Positions 55,305 to 63,196 of a stretch of DNA of 64,000 nt are shown here, one piece after another (position 1 is the first letter of the stretch; the number at the start of each line of letters is the position of its first letter). Source of the DNA: JBDRRP01 sp964446485. Lineage in GTDB: Bacteria > Desulfobacterota > Desulfobacteria > Desulfobacterales > JBDRRP01. The stretch lies in NCBI GenBank assembly GCA_964446485.1, contig CAYUOU010000008.1, forward strand, positions 13,378 to 77,377, in the 5' to 3' direction. The translations under genes were made by a program, and so were the position numbers. The notes beneath the pieces were generated by a model that was not told the DNA's origin, did no database searches, and was given only the letters and a program-made list of their open reading frames with translations.

Positions 55305-55938
55305 TGGGGACAGCTGCCGGGATGGGTTCGGTGGAGAGGCTTTCCGGCACGTCTTCCGGAAGGTCGGCGCTCATGCGGTGGGGGTGTTTGCCGGTGACCG
55401 TCCGATAAAAGTGCCGAATTTCAGGCATGTCTCGATGGATGTCGCCGGTGGGTTCGAAGGCCGGGCCAAAGCCGCCGGCCTTCTTCTCATAATCCAGAAA
55501 TCCGAGCAGGATGGGAACTTGCGCCCCCCAGGCGATGTGATAAAATCCCGTTTTCCAACGGACCACCTTGCCGCGTGTGCCCGAGGGCGGGACCACCAGC
55601 ATCAAGGCGTCGCGGGTCGTGAAGGCGTCAATGGCCTGGGCCACTACATTGTTGGCTTTGCTGCGGTCGATGGGGACGGCGCCGAACCACCTTAAAGCGG
55701 GTCCAATGGGCCAGAAGAACCAGTCGTGCTTCATCATGATGGTGGGTTTGAGCCTGAATATGAACGACAAGCAAAGGGTGTAGAAAAAATCCCAATTGGA
55801 CGTGTGCGGCGCGGCAATGATGACGCACTTTGCCATCGAGGGCGATTCCCCTGCCACGGTCCAGCCCTGCCATCGATAGATCCAGATAGCCATCCACCGT
55901 ATGACCGGTCTGATAATTCGGCTGTCGAATACCGTCAT
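55264..55938 (-). CDS. Lysophospholipid acyltransferase-family protein
   Basis: Membrane-associated protein of 224 residues. The catalytic-type block is APHTSNWDFFYTL (HxxxxD), then WFGAVPIDRSKANNVVAQ and PPSGTRGKVVRWKTGFYHIA, where the usual PEGTR is PSGTR. This variant is typical of the small 1-acylglycerophosphate acyltransferase relatives lacking a clear in vivo substrate. Its 3' end overlaps the previous convergent gene. Confidence 0.85.
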   Translation of the reverse strand: MTVFDSRIIRPVIRWMAIWIYRWQGWTVAGESPSMAKCVIIAAPHTSNWDFFYTLCLSFIFRLKPTIMMKHDWFFWPIGPALRWFGAVPIDRSKANNVVAQAIDAFTTRDALMLVVPPSGTRGKVVRWKTGFYHIAWGAQVPILLGFLDYEKKAGGFGPAFEPTGDIHRDMPEIRHFYRTVTGKHPHRMSADLPEDVPESLSTEPIPAAVPITASGKKIHTPPH

Positions 55939-56091
55939 CCCTTTCCCCCCATAGCGCTATGGTCACCCCGGGCACCAGTGATGCGCACCGTCGCTGTGCC
56001 GGGCGTCGCCGCCGGATGCATTCAGCGCTTGTAGTGTACCATCGGGGAAAAGACGATGCCGTGGAGGGTGTTTTACATTTGTTTTACGAGA

Positions 56092-56583
56092 CTATGCCGG
56101 TTCTCTGTAAAGGGCGAGAATGCCCGAGCGGGCCACTTTCTTGATGCCCATGGGTGTCAGCAGCGCCATGAGCGCTTCGATTTTTCCCTGCCGGCCGGAG
56201 ACTTCGATAATGTAATGGGAGGTGCCCGTATCCACGATGCGGGCGCGAAAGGTGTCGATGATACGATGAATCTCGGCGCGCTGTGAAGGCTCGGCATTCA
56301 CGCAAATGATGGCCATTTCCCGCTTTACCGCCGCTTCCCCGGTCATATCTCTGACCTTGATGACATTGATCAGCCGGCGCACCTGCTTCATGATCTGTTC
56401 CATCTGATCCGGATGAGAGAGGGTGGTGGTGATGGTGATGCGTGACATCTTCGGGTTGGCAGTGGGCGCGCCGCAGATGGTCTCGATATTGTATCCGCGA
56501 CTGGCAAACAACCCTGAAACACGCGCCGTGACACCAGGTTCGTTTTCTACCAGCATCGTGATGATGTGTTTTTCCGGGATCAT
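56092..56583 (-). CDS. ilvH: Acetolactate synthase small (regulatory) subunit
   Basis: Regulatory subunit of 163 residues, standard length, with an N-terminal ACT domain (ITMLVENEPGVTARVSGLFASRGYNIE) that binds valine and a C-terminal domain (EIHRIIDTFRARIVD). It activates the catalytic IlvB/IlvI subunit and confers feedback inhibition in branched-chain amino-acid synthesis. The ATG at 56583 follows AGGGA. No large-subunit gene is adjacent, so it is separated from its partner, which is unusual. Confidence 0.95.
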   Translation of the reverse strand: MIPEKHIITMLVENEPGVTARVSGLFASRGYNIETICGAPTANPKMSRITITTTLSHPDQMEQIMKQVRRLINVIKVRDMTGEAAVKREMAIICVNAEPSQRAEIHRIIDTFRARIVDTGTSHYIIEVSGRQGKIEALMALLTPMGIKKVARSGILALYREPA

Positions 56584-56713
56584 GCGGTGTCCCTGTAGAT
56601 GACGTTTTCCAAACGGTTCCTCCATGGTGGCGCGCCGTGGTCGGTGTCCGTTGTAAACCATCGCAGGAAAGTTCTGCAAGTCTTCTCATCGAGGAATGTC
56701 GATCTTTACGATA

Positions 56714-57412
56714 TTATTCACCAAAACCGGCGCAACCCGTCATGTGGGCGTGTTTCCTGCTGCCTGGATAGTCTCTACAGATGCCGGGTTTGTCTTGTTG
56801 AATGCTGCAGACGAAACGGTCGCCGTCCGCCGATCGCAGCCAAGGGCAGGTTTTACGGGTGGATTTCCCGTCGGCGGAGGTCCAAATGCGATAGTGGTCG
56901 ATGCGTCCGCCCCTATGGACGGGGCGTGCCCTGGCAATGAGTTCATTGCGACCGGAAAGTCGCCATCTGCGCACATCTGCTACCGTGCACTGATCGTGAT
57001 AGTCGAGGGACCGGCAGCACCGGCCGCAGCAGCGGCAATGGAAGTCCGCCATGCCGGTGTCCAGCCATATCCCCGCTTGCCGTCCGAATTCGTCCACCCC
57101 TACCGACGCCGCGCTTTTGAAAACGCGGGAGAGGAGATCCGCCATGGCCGGAAGGTCCGGGGGAAGGCCTTCAACTGCCGTGCAGAGTCGATGGCGCAGC
57201 GCCGGCCAGGTGATGTTTTTCATCTTCCCGAACTTGCCGGTTTGGATCCACAAGCGATCCTTGTCGCCAAAGTCCTCGACGGTGTGCTTGCCCAGCAGGA
57301 TAAGGGTGAGGTCCTTGAAGAGGGCTTTTTGCGGGGCGTACTGCTTCAGGTCGGCGCAAAGTGCCGCTGTGGCCTGTGCGTGCGTCAAAAAGATGTGGTG
57401 TTGCCTGGACAT
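56714..57412 (-). CDS. YkgJ-like cysteine-cluster protein
   Basis: Protein of 232 residues. The zinc/iron-chelating motif CRCCGRCC (about residue 118) is followed by CPWL, FVCSIQQDKPGICRDYPGS and a terminal Cys, the YkgJ layout. A helical N-terminal region precedes it. The ATG at 57412 is a best guess; in-frame starts up to 57625 exist and none has a good ribosome binding site. It is divergent from a second CxxxCC protein at 57649. Confidence 0.75.
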   Translation of the reverse strand: MSRQHHIFLTHAQATAALCADLKQYAPQKALFKDLTLILLGKHTVEDFGDKDRLWIQTGKFGKMKNITWPALRHRLCTAVEGLPPDLPAMADLLSRVFKSAASVGVDEFGRQAGIWLDTGMADFHCRCCGRCCRSLDYHDQCTVADVRRWRLSGRNELIARARPVHRGGRIDHYRIWTSADGKSTRKTCPWLRSADGDRFVCSIQQDKPGICRDYPGSRKHAHMTGCAGFGE

Positions 57413-57648
57413 GCCGACCCACCCGGGCCCCCAGGCCGTTGAACCGATATCCGGGCCCGCCGAGGAAATTATCATGCGGCCGATCTGCTTGAATTTCAAC
57501 TGCTTTTTTGCTCTTCCGATGTTCGTTTCAGCGGTGTCTTGAAACATCGGCGGGATTCTTTTACCCTGCACGGGCCGATGGCCCGAACATGGCTTCGGGA
57601 ATGCGGCATCATCCAGACCAGCCATGCCTGGTTAGAAATGGTACCCCA

Positions 57649-58302
57649 ATGCCAAAGTCAAAGCATAAAGATCCTTTCAGACAAATCCAACGCCTGTCTT
57701 TCCCCGATGATGAGCGACGGCACGAATGGCTTTCCATGCTGCTGGACGCCTACCATATCACCAATCGGGGCGTGGCCGAGGGCATTGCCCTGATGACCCG
57801 AAAAGGTCACCGCCTGGCCTGCGCCAAAGGATGCGCGAACTGCTGCGTCACCCATCGCAGTATCCCCACCTACCCGTTGGAATTGGTGGGCATCACCTGG
57901 TACGCCACTGAAAAACTCACCGGTGCCATTCGGGAAGATTTGAAAAAGGCCCTTCGGGAGCACCAGTCCGGAGACCCCTGCGCGTTTCTGGTGGATGGCG
58001 CCTGTGCCGTTCATCCCATGCGTCCCATGGCCTGCCGCCAGTTCAACGTATTCAATACGCCCTGCGGCCCCGGTGAAGACGCCTACTATACCCGCCGTGA
58101 AGACGTCATGACACCCAATCGGAAGTACGCCGACGAGGCCTTTTTTGTCATGCTGCCGTTCTATGGGGTGAAGAACAAGGCGGAGCGCCGCCGCGTGGTG
58201 AGGGAAGGGGTACAGCACACCATGGCCAAGGACATGCAGACCCTCAACTGGATCAGCCTAGCCAATAAAATGTTGGAATTCGAAGTGCGACAGAAGGGAT
58301 AA
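57649..58302 (+). CDS. YkgJ-like cysteine-cluster protein, second
   Basis: Protein of 217 residues. It has CAKGCANCC near residue 58, then CAFLVDGACAVHPMRPMACRQFN, a good match to the YkgJ/FliB-type putative metal-chelating domain. No signal peptide is present. The ATG at 57649 starts a lysine-rich, typical N-terminus; a longer frame from 57508 runs through non-conserved sequence. The family's role is unknown. The stop lies 10 bp from the convergent his gene. Confidence 0.82.
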   Translation: MPKSKHKDPFRQIQRLSFPDDERRHEWLSMLLDAYHITNRGVAEGIALMTRKGHRLACAKGCANCCVTHRSIPTYPLELVGITWYATEKLTGAIREDLKKALREHQSGDPCAFLVDGACAVHPMRPMACRQFNVFNTPCGPGEDAYYTRREDVMTPNRKYADEAFFVMLPFYGVKNKAERRRVVREGVQHTMAKDMQTLNWISLANKMLEFEVRQKG

Positions 58303-58312
58303 CGGGGGCCGC

Positions 58313-59887
58313 CTACACCGGCCGGATCTCCACCTTGTCCGCGAGAAAGGCTTTGACATCGCCCACGGGGACTTCCCGCCGGTGAAAGATGCCGGCTGCC
58401 AGGGCACTTTCCGCCGCGGTTTGCGTAAATACATCGAGAAAGTGAGCGGCGGACCCAGCCCCGCTGGAAGCGATCACCGGGATGCTCACGGCCGACTTCA
58501 CGGCGTTGATGAGTTCGATGTCGAAACCGCTGTTGGTGCCGTCGCGGTCGATGCAATTGAGGAGGATTTCTCCCGCACCCAGCTCTTCGCAGGCTTTTGC
58601 CAAGGTCACCGCGTCGACGGGCCGGCCTTCCCGGCCGCCCCGAACCGTGCATTCGTACCAGCAGTACCTTTCACCGTGGGGGCCCGGGGTGACGGTTTCG
58701 ATGACCCGGTGGGGAACATCCGCTGGACTGGCCACATACACCCGGCGGGGATCGATGGAAATGACCACGGCCTGGCTGCCGTAGACCCGGGCGATGGCCT
58801 CGATGGCGCTGTCGCCCGTTTTACGGCCGTTTTTCAGATAGGCTTCGACGATGGCCACCGCATCGCTGCCGATGGAGACCTTGTCCGCCCCGGACCGAAA
58901 GTAGGCCGCAGCCACTTCCAGAGCCGAATAGGTGCGGCCGTCGGCGTCGGTGTAATCCCGGATGCCACCGCCAATGGTCAGCGGAACAAAGACGTTCTCC
59001 GATGTTTTTCGGAGTACCCCCATCATCGGCATGTCCTCGAGGGGGAAGTCCCGGAACCCGGTGATATTCAAAAACGTGATCTCGTCGGCCCCGTCCCGGT
59101 AGTACCGGCCGGCCAGGGTTACGGGTTTGCCCAGGTTGCGCACCTCACCGGCTTCGCGAACATCGTACTGGTCGCCCTTGGTGACCACGAGGTCCCCGGC
59201 GTCGTTGGCGCGAACGTCCAGGCAGGCAATAATGCGTTTGGCGAGCCGTGTTTCGTCGGGCACCACCGGCGGCAACACGTCCTTGCCGGTGGTGTCGATA
59301 AAGTTTTTGAAAACCTGCCGCCCGGCCTCACCGCTCTTTTCAGGGTGGAACTGGGTTGCCAGGATGCGCCCCTGCCGAATGGCGCTCACGAAGGGAATCT
59401 CGTAGTCGGTGGTGGTGAGTACCCACCGATTTGTGTCGGGTGCGGCGTGGAAGGAGTGGACAAAATAGAATTTCTCCCCGCCGGTGAGTCCGCTGAACAG
59501 CCGCGACGGCTGCCTGGCGCGGATGCCGTTCCAGCCGATGTGGGGAACGGCAAGGTCCACAGTGAAGCGGCGCACCATGCCGGGAAGGATCCCGAGCCCG
59601 GGCACGCCTGGCGCCTCTTCGCTTTCGTCAAGAAGGGCATGAAGGCCCAGGCAAATCCCTAAAAAAGGGCGGTCTGCAGTCAGGTATGCCGTGAGCGGTT
59701 CGACGAGGTGCTTTTGGTGGAGGGCGCTCATCATGCTTCCAAAGGCGCCCACGCCGGGGAAAACGAGCTTTTCAGCGGAAAGAATATCCTCGCCGGTGGA
59801 GACAAGGCGCACCGTCTCGCCGATGCTTTCGATGGCGTTGATGACGCTGCGGACGTTGCCGGCCCCGTAGTCGAGTAAGGTGATCAT
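58313..59887 (-). CDS. hisHF: Bifunctional imidazole glycerol phosphate synthase (HisH-HisF fusion)
   Basis: Protein of 524 residues joining the glutaminase (HisH, 1-205) and the cyclase (HisF, 215-524), which together make IGP and AICAR in histidine synthesis. HisH has the nucleophile Cys79 in GICLGLH and His181/Glu183 in QFHPEKS. HisF has the catalytic aspartates in IACLDVR (Asp224) and VISIDPRR. The cyclase carries the inserted region SALEVAAAYFRSGADKVSIGSDAV seen in eukaryotic HIS7-type fusions. Most bacteria encode two separate proteins. AACAGGAAAACGCC precedes the ATG. No other his gene lies nearby. Confidence 0.95.
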   Translation of the reverse strand: MITLLDYGAGNVRSVINAIESIGETVRLVSTGEDILSAEKLVFPGVGAFGSMMSALHQKHLVEPLTAYLTADRPFLGICLGLHALLDESEEAPGVPGLGILPGMVRRFTVDLAVPHIGWNGIRARQPSRLFSGLTGGEKFYFVHSFHAAPDTNRWVLTTTDYEIPFVSAIRQGRILATQFHPEKSGEAGRQVFKNFIDTTGKDVLPPVVPDETRLAKRIIACLDVRANDAGDLVVTKGDQYDVREAGEVRNLGKPVTLAGRYYRDGADEITFLNITGFRDFPLEDMPMMGVLRKTSENVFVPLTIGGGIRDYTDADGRTYSALEVAAAYFRSGADKVSIGSDAVAIVEAYLKNGRKTGDSAIEAIARVYGSQAVVISIDPRRVYVASPADVPHRVIETVTPGPHGERYCWYECTVRGGREGRPVDAVTLAKACEELGAGEILLNCIDRDGTNSGFDIELINAVKSAVSIPVIASSGAGSAAHFLDVFTQTAAESALAAGIFHRREVPVGDVKAFLADKVEIRPV

Positions 59888-60015
59888 GGCGTTTTCCTGT
59901 TCGATGCTTTGCGTTTGTGGAAGCCGACTCCATAAACCAAAGCCATCGGCGCCGCAAGGGGCAGCCGGTTGCCGTTGTGTTGCAGATGGACCCGGAAATC
60001 AACTTCGAGGTGAAT

Positions 60016-60567
60016 ATGCCAAGCATGTGGTCTCCCGATAATTACATGGCCGCGGCCCGATTTGCGGCCGAAGCCCATCACATCACCGGTGCCCGGGTGC
60101 CGGGCACGCGGCTTCCCTATTTTTACCACGTGACCCTGGTGGCCATGGAAACCATTGGCGTGTTGGGCGTCGAGGCGGGGCATGACGGTGATCTTGCCGT
60201 TCAGTGTGCCCTGCTCCACGACGTTCTGGAAGATACCGCCATCACCGCCGAGGCGCTGTCGGCGCGTTTTGGCCCGTCGGTTCCTAAGGGGGTTGAGGCC
60301 CTGACCAAAGACACCCGCATCGCGAACCCGCCATCGCGGCTTGCCGACAGCCTGGCCCGCATTCAGCGGCAACCCTCGGCGATTTGGGTGGTGAAGCTGG
60401 CTGATCGCATCGTCAATCTCCAGCCGCCACCGGAACACTGGGAGCCCCGCCGGGTCGCACGCTATCGCGACGGGGCGCGGCAGGTTCTCGACACCCTCGG
60501 CACGGCCAGCCCCTACCTGGCGGATCGTCTGGCCCGCAAGATTCACGGTTACGGGCGTTCGGGTTGA
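60016..60567 (+). CDS. HD-domain hydrolase, MESH1/SpoT-hydrolase-like
   Basis: Protein of 183 residues with the metal-dependent HD signature FYHVTLVAM, LLHDVLEDT (HD...ED) and VVKLADRIVNLQ, the layout of small (p)ppGpp or related hydrolases (MESH1, SpoT N-domain). A role in alarmone or nucleotide turnover is inferred. GAGGTGAAT sits before the ATG at 60016, which is preferred to in-frame starts at 59986 and GTG 59917. The stop is 77 bp before the LOG-family gene. Confidence 0.82.
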   Translation: MPSMWSPDNYMAAARFAAEAHHITGARVPGTRLPYFYHVTLVAMETIGVLGVEAGHDGDLAVQCALLHDVLEDTAITAEALSARFGPSVPKGVEALTKDTRIANPPSRLADSLARIQRQPSAIWVVKLADRIVNLQPPPEHWEPRRVARYRDGARQVLDTLGTASPYLADRLARKIHGYGRSG

Positions 60568-60644
60568 CACCCCACAGGCCAGATGAGATGGGATTGCTGG
60601 CGTTGGATCGCCGTGGACAACAACATGATCATACAGAGGCTATC

Positions 60645-61229
60645 ATGAATCGGATATGCGTATTTTGCGGATCGAGCCCGGGCGCCCGGGAAACCTACGC
60701 CAGTGCCGCCGCGAGTCTGGGACGTGCGCTGGTGGACAGCGGCAAGGGGCTGGTCTATGGCGGCGGTGCCGTCGGGTTGATGGGAATCATTGCACGAACC
60801 GTGGCCGATGGCGGCGGAGATGTGATCGGGGTCATTCCCCGGTCTCTCATGGATCGGGAGGTGGGCTACGTCGATCTGGCCGATCTCCGGGTCGTTGAAA
60901 CCATGCATGAGCGAAAAGCCCTCATGAACGCGCTTTCCGAGGGGTTTATCGCCATGCCCGGCGGATTCGGCACGCTGGAAGAGCTGTTTGAGGTGCTCAC
61001 CTGGGCCCAGTTGGGGCTTCACGGAAAACCTTGCGGCCTGCTCAATGTGGAGGGTTACTTCGACGGGTTGCTCGAATTTATGGACAACATGCGGACGGAG
61101 CGTTTTGTAGGCGGGGACCACCGGCAGATGGTCATCGTGGACAATGACCCGGGCCGTTTGCTTCAGCAGTTTCGGGATTACCAGCCACCGGCAACGGATG
61201 CGGCCAAGTGGGCGTTGGCCATGAACTAG
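60645..61229 (+). CDS. LOG-family protein (cytokinin nucleotide phosphoribohydrolase type)
   Basis: Protein of 194 residues with the Rossmann start RICVFCGSSPGA and the diagnostic PGGFGTLEELFEVLTWAQLG and GGGAVGLMG motifs of TIGR00730/LOG proteins, which cleave nucleoside 5'-monophosphates to free bases. In bacteria outside plants its physiological substrate is usually purine nucleotides. GAGG six bases upstream supports the ATG at 60645. A ferredoxin-like fragment overlaps its 3' end. Confidence 0.92.
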   Translation: MNRICVFCGSSPGARETYASAAASLGRALVDSGKGLVYGGGAVGLMGIIARTVADGGGDVIGVIPRSLMDREVGYVDLADLRVVETMHERKALMNALSEGFIAMPGGFGTLEELFEVLTWAQLGLHGKPCGLLNVEGYFDGLLEFMDNMRTERFVGGDHRQMVIVDNDPGRLLQQFRDYQPPATDAAKWALAMN

Positions 61230-61399
61230 GCGCAAAGGCGGATCCAGCAAAGTGTAAGGCGTGCGGGATGTGTATCGACCACTGCCCGGTGACGGCCCTG
61301 ACCATGGGCGACGATGTTCCCGAAGTGGCCGGCGAGATCTGCATTACCTGCTTTTGTTGCCAGGAAATGTGTGCGGAAAAGGCCATCGCCCTGCAGTGA
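61208..61399 (+). pseudogene. Two-cluster ferredoxin domain, probably a C-terminal gene fragment
   Basis: A frame overlapping the end of the LOG gene encodes a perfect bacterial 2x4Fe-4S domain (CKACGMCIDHCPVTAL and CITCFCCQEMCAEKAI). There is no proper start: the only candidate is a GTG inside the LOG gene without a ribosome binding site, and the protein-like part begins only near 61230. The CFCCQEMC second motif resembles the C-terminal ferredoxin tail of DUF362 proteins, so it looks like the last 55 codons of a lost gene. A functional 63-residue ferredoxin cannot be fully excluded. Confidence 0.6.
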
Positions 61400-61845
61400 C
61401 ATCGCTGCGCGGTGAGTAAAAGGCGAAAGCGGGGGCCGTTTCAGCCGGCCACCCGCTCTAAGGGGCAGTGAAGGAGGAGGGAAGGAGATAATGGCGATTG
61501 TCGCCGGGTACTGCGACCGTGATGGGTAAGGGGCAGTTACCTTGTGCGGCCCCCGGCGGCGCGGTGACATGCCATTGGTTCACCGCACTTACATTTTTCA
61601 GCAACGCAGATCACGTGCCAAGTCGAGGCTCTGTGCCCACGATTGTCTGAAAGGGCATGCCGGCCGCGCTATCAGGAGTCGCAAGAGCGCTTGGGCGGGA
61701 GCATGTCGAACATCGCCTCAACTCATAAATGATCCTTTTGCCCCATTCGGCGTTGCGCGCAAATTGTATCCTCGTAATACCGCATAGAAAGCATCCCCCT
61801 GATTCCCTCGCCAAGCCGCAACATTCGAAAAGGAAAAACCATTTA
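61400..61845 (+). other. Gene-free stretch with one strong ribosome binding site and a 12-codon ORF
   Basis: About 445 bp between the ferredoxin fragment and the rhodanese. GGAGGAGGGAAGGAGATA precedes an ATG at 61491, but the frame ends after 12 codons (MAIVAGYCDRDG, TAA at 61527-61529). This may be a leader peptide or another truncated gene start. The rest holds no supported gene. Confidence 0.35.
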
Positions 61846-62244
61846 TTACCGTGGTTCGACCGGGTAGCCGCTTCGATGCCACTGCTGCCAACCGCCTTTG
61901 AGCGCGTAAATGTTTGAATATCCCTTTCCCATAAGCTTCCGTGCCACACTGGCACTGGTGTATTCGTTCGCTCAGGCACAGTATAGGACGATGACTTTTT
62001 TGCTGTCCAAGCCGGCTGACCATTTGTCGATTTCCCGAGGCTCGGCACGGCGGGCGCCTTTGATTTTGAGTTCGGAGGAACTCCAGTCGCGGCCGGTGCG
62101 AACATCGAGGACCAGCAGTTCGGGGTCGTCTATAAGCCCTTTAAGGGTGTCAACTTCCATGATTTTGACATCTGTGGCCATCGCTGTCCCCATCGGTGCC
62201 AGGATCACGGCAAGCACCAGAGCCAAAGTTAAGCGTTTATTCAT
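61846..62244 (-). CDS. Secreted rhodanese with in-frame UGA: predicted selenoprotein
   Basis: Read with UGA (61972-61974) as selenocysteine, the gene encodes 132 residues. It has a Sec signal (MNKRLTLALVLAVILAP, cleavage near AMA at residue 23) and a full rhodanese domain: LLVLDVRTGRDW, catalytic loop VIVLYCA with Cys89, then Sec91, then ANEYTSASVARKLMGKGY and IYALKGGWQQW, ending in TAA. The downstream part is unmistakable rhodanese sequence in the same frame. The UGA occupies the position of the second Cys in the usual CAC loop. A hairpin lies 16 bases after the UGA. AAGGAGGTTCTC precedes the ATG at 62244. Conventional calling would stop at residue 90. Likely role: periplasmic sulfur or selenium transfer or redox chemistry. 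Confidence 0.88.
61939..61958 (-). promoter_or_regulatory. Candidate bacterial SECIS hairpin within the rhodanese gene
   Basis: On the minus strand GTGCC-AGTGT-GGCAC forms a 5-bp stem and 5-base loop, extended by CC/GG past one bulged A. It begins about 14-16 bases after the UGA, with the apical loop about 21-26 bases away, inside the window used by bacterial SECIS elements, and the loop contains GU. The stem also encodes conserved rhodanese residues. Confidence 0.6.
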
Positions 62245-62329
62245 GAGAACCTCCTTGATAAGATGTTGTTCGCTGTGTTTTGGCCGGCGCGTGGAGCCGG
62301 GTTTTGCATTCACGGGTTCAGTGTTTCAT

Positions 62330-62479
62330 TCAATCCTTTGTAGCTACCATGGGCATGAAACTTGAGAGGTCAACCACGCGCCACAGCGCGTGCGCGATGG
62401 CGCCCACGAAGATGGCGCTGGAAATGAATATTTTGTTGCGACGGCTGCCCTTGCGGTGGCGGCGGCCTTGATCGGGCAA
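62330..62479 (-). CDS. Possible small single-pass membrane protein
   Basis: A 49-codon frame opened by TTG (62477-62479) encodes a basic N-terminus (RRHRKGSRRNK), one hydrophobic helix (IFISSAIFVGAIAHALW) and a short tail ending before TGA. The positive-inside layout looks real. It lies upstream of the rhodanese gene on the same strand. There is no ATG or ribosome binding site, and an in-frame TAA sits just upstream, so it may be a remnant. Confidence 0.35.
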   Translation of the reverse strand: MPDQGRRHRKGSRRNKIFISSAIFVGAIAHALWRVVDLSSFMPMVATKD

Positions 62480-62605
62480 CGATGGGGTGTATTAGGTTGC
62501 GTGCCGTTTTCCCCAAGGTTATAGATGGTGTCAGAGATTTCGTGCAGAATGGCCCCGGGTTTCAAGCCCGGCGCTTCTCGATTTTACCTACTCGTGGAGG
62601 ATTCA

Positions 62606-63178
62606 ATGCCCAAGGCCTGCAACGTGAAAAAAGGCAATGTGATCAACATCAACGACGCGCCGTACCAGGTGAAACAGATCGACGTGCAAACGCCGTCGGC
62701 CCGGGGAGCCAATACGCTCTATAAAATACGTTTTTCCAGTGTCACTACGGGTCAGAAGCTCGACCAGACATACAAAGGCAACGACATGCTGGAAGAAATG
62801 ATGCTGGACCGCAGGGCGGTGAGCTATATTTTCAAGGACGCCGGCGGCTACACCTTCATGGACAGCGAATCCTTCGAGCAGTACACCCTGACGGAGGAAA
62901 GTCTCGAGGATCAGGCGCTGTGGCTCACCGAAAACATGGATGGGATTAGCGCGTTGCTGCTGGAAGGTCGGGTCCTGTGCATCGAGTTGCCGGCGACCGT
63001 GGATCTGGAGGTGGTGGAGACCGCCCCCGGCATCAAAGGCGCCACGGCCACCAATCGCAACAAACCGGCTGTCCTTTCCAACGGCCACACCGTCATGGTG
63101 CCCGAATACCTGGAACCCGGCGAGGTGGTGCGGGTCAACACCGAAACAGGAAAATACATGTCACGGGCCAAGGACTAG
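62606..63178 (+). CDS. efpL: Elongation factor P-like protein (EfpL/YeiP)
   Basis: Translation factor of 190 residues that relieves ribosome stalling. Three beta-barrel domains are present; the tip loop QTPSARGANTLYKIR carries the SARG sequence of the EfpL/YeiP branch, in place of the modified Lys/Arg loop of canonical EF-P, and the C-terminal VETAPGIKGATATNRNKPA and VPEYLEPGEVVRVNT are conserved. GGAGG precedes the ATG at 62606; a longer frame from 62525 lacks support. Confidence 0.94.
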   Translation: MPKACNVKKGNVININDAPYQVKQIDVQTPSARGANTLYKIRFSSVTTGQKLDQTYKGNDMLEEMMLDRRAVSYIFKDAGGYTFMDSESFEQYTLTEESLEDQALWLTENMDGISALLLEGRVLCIELPATVDLEVVETAPGIKGATATNRNKPAVLSNGHTVMVPEYLEPGEVVRVNTETGKYMSRAKD

Positions 63179-63196
63179 CCCACGGGAATCCATTTC

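Noticed and set aside
58382..59662. 426-residue plus-strand frame opposite hisHF
   Set aside because: Antisense shadow of the HisH-HisF fusion.
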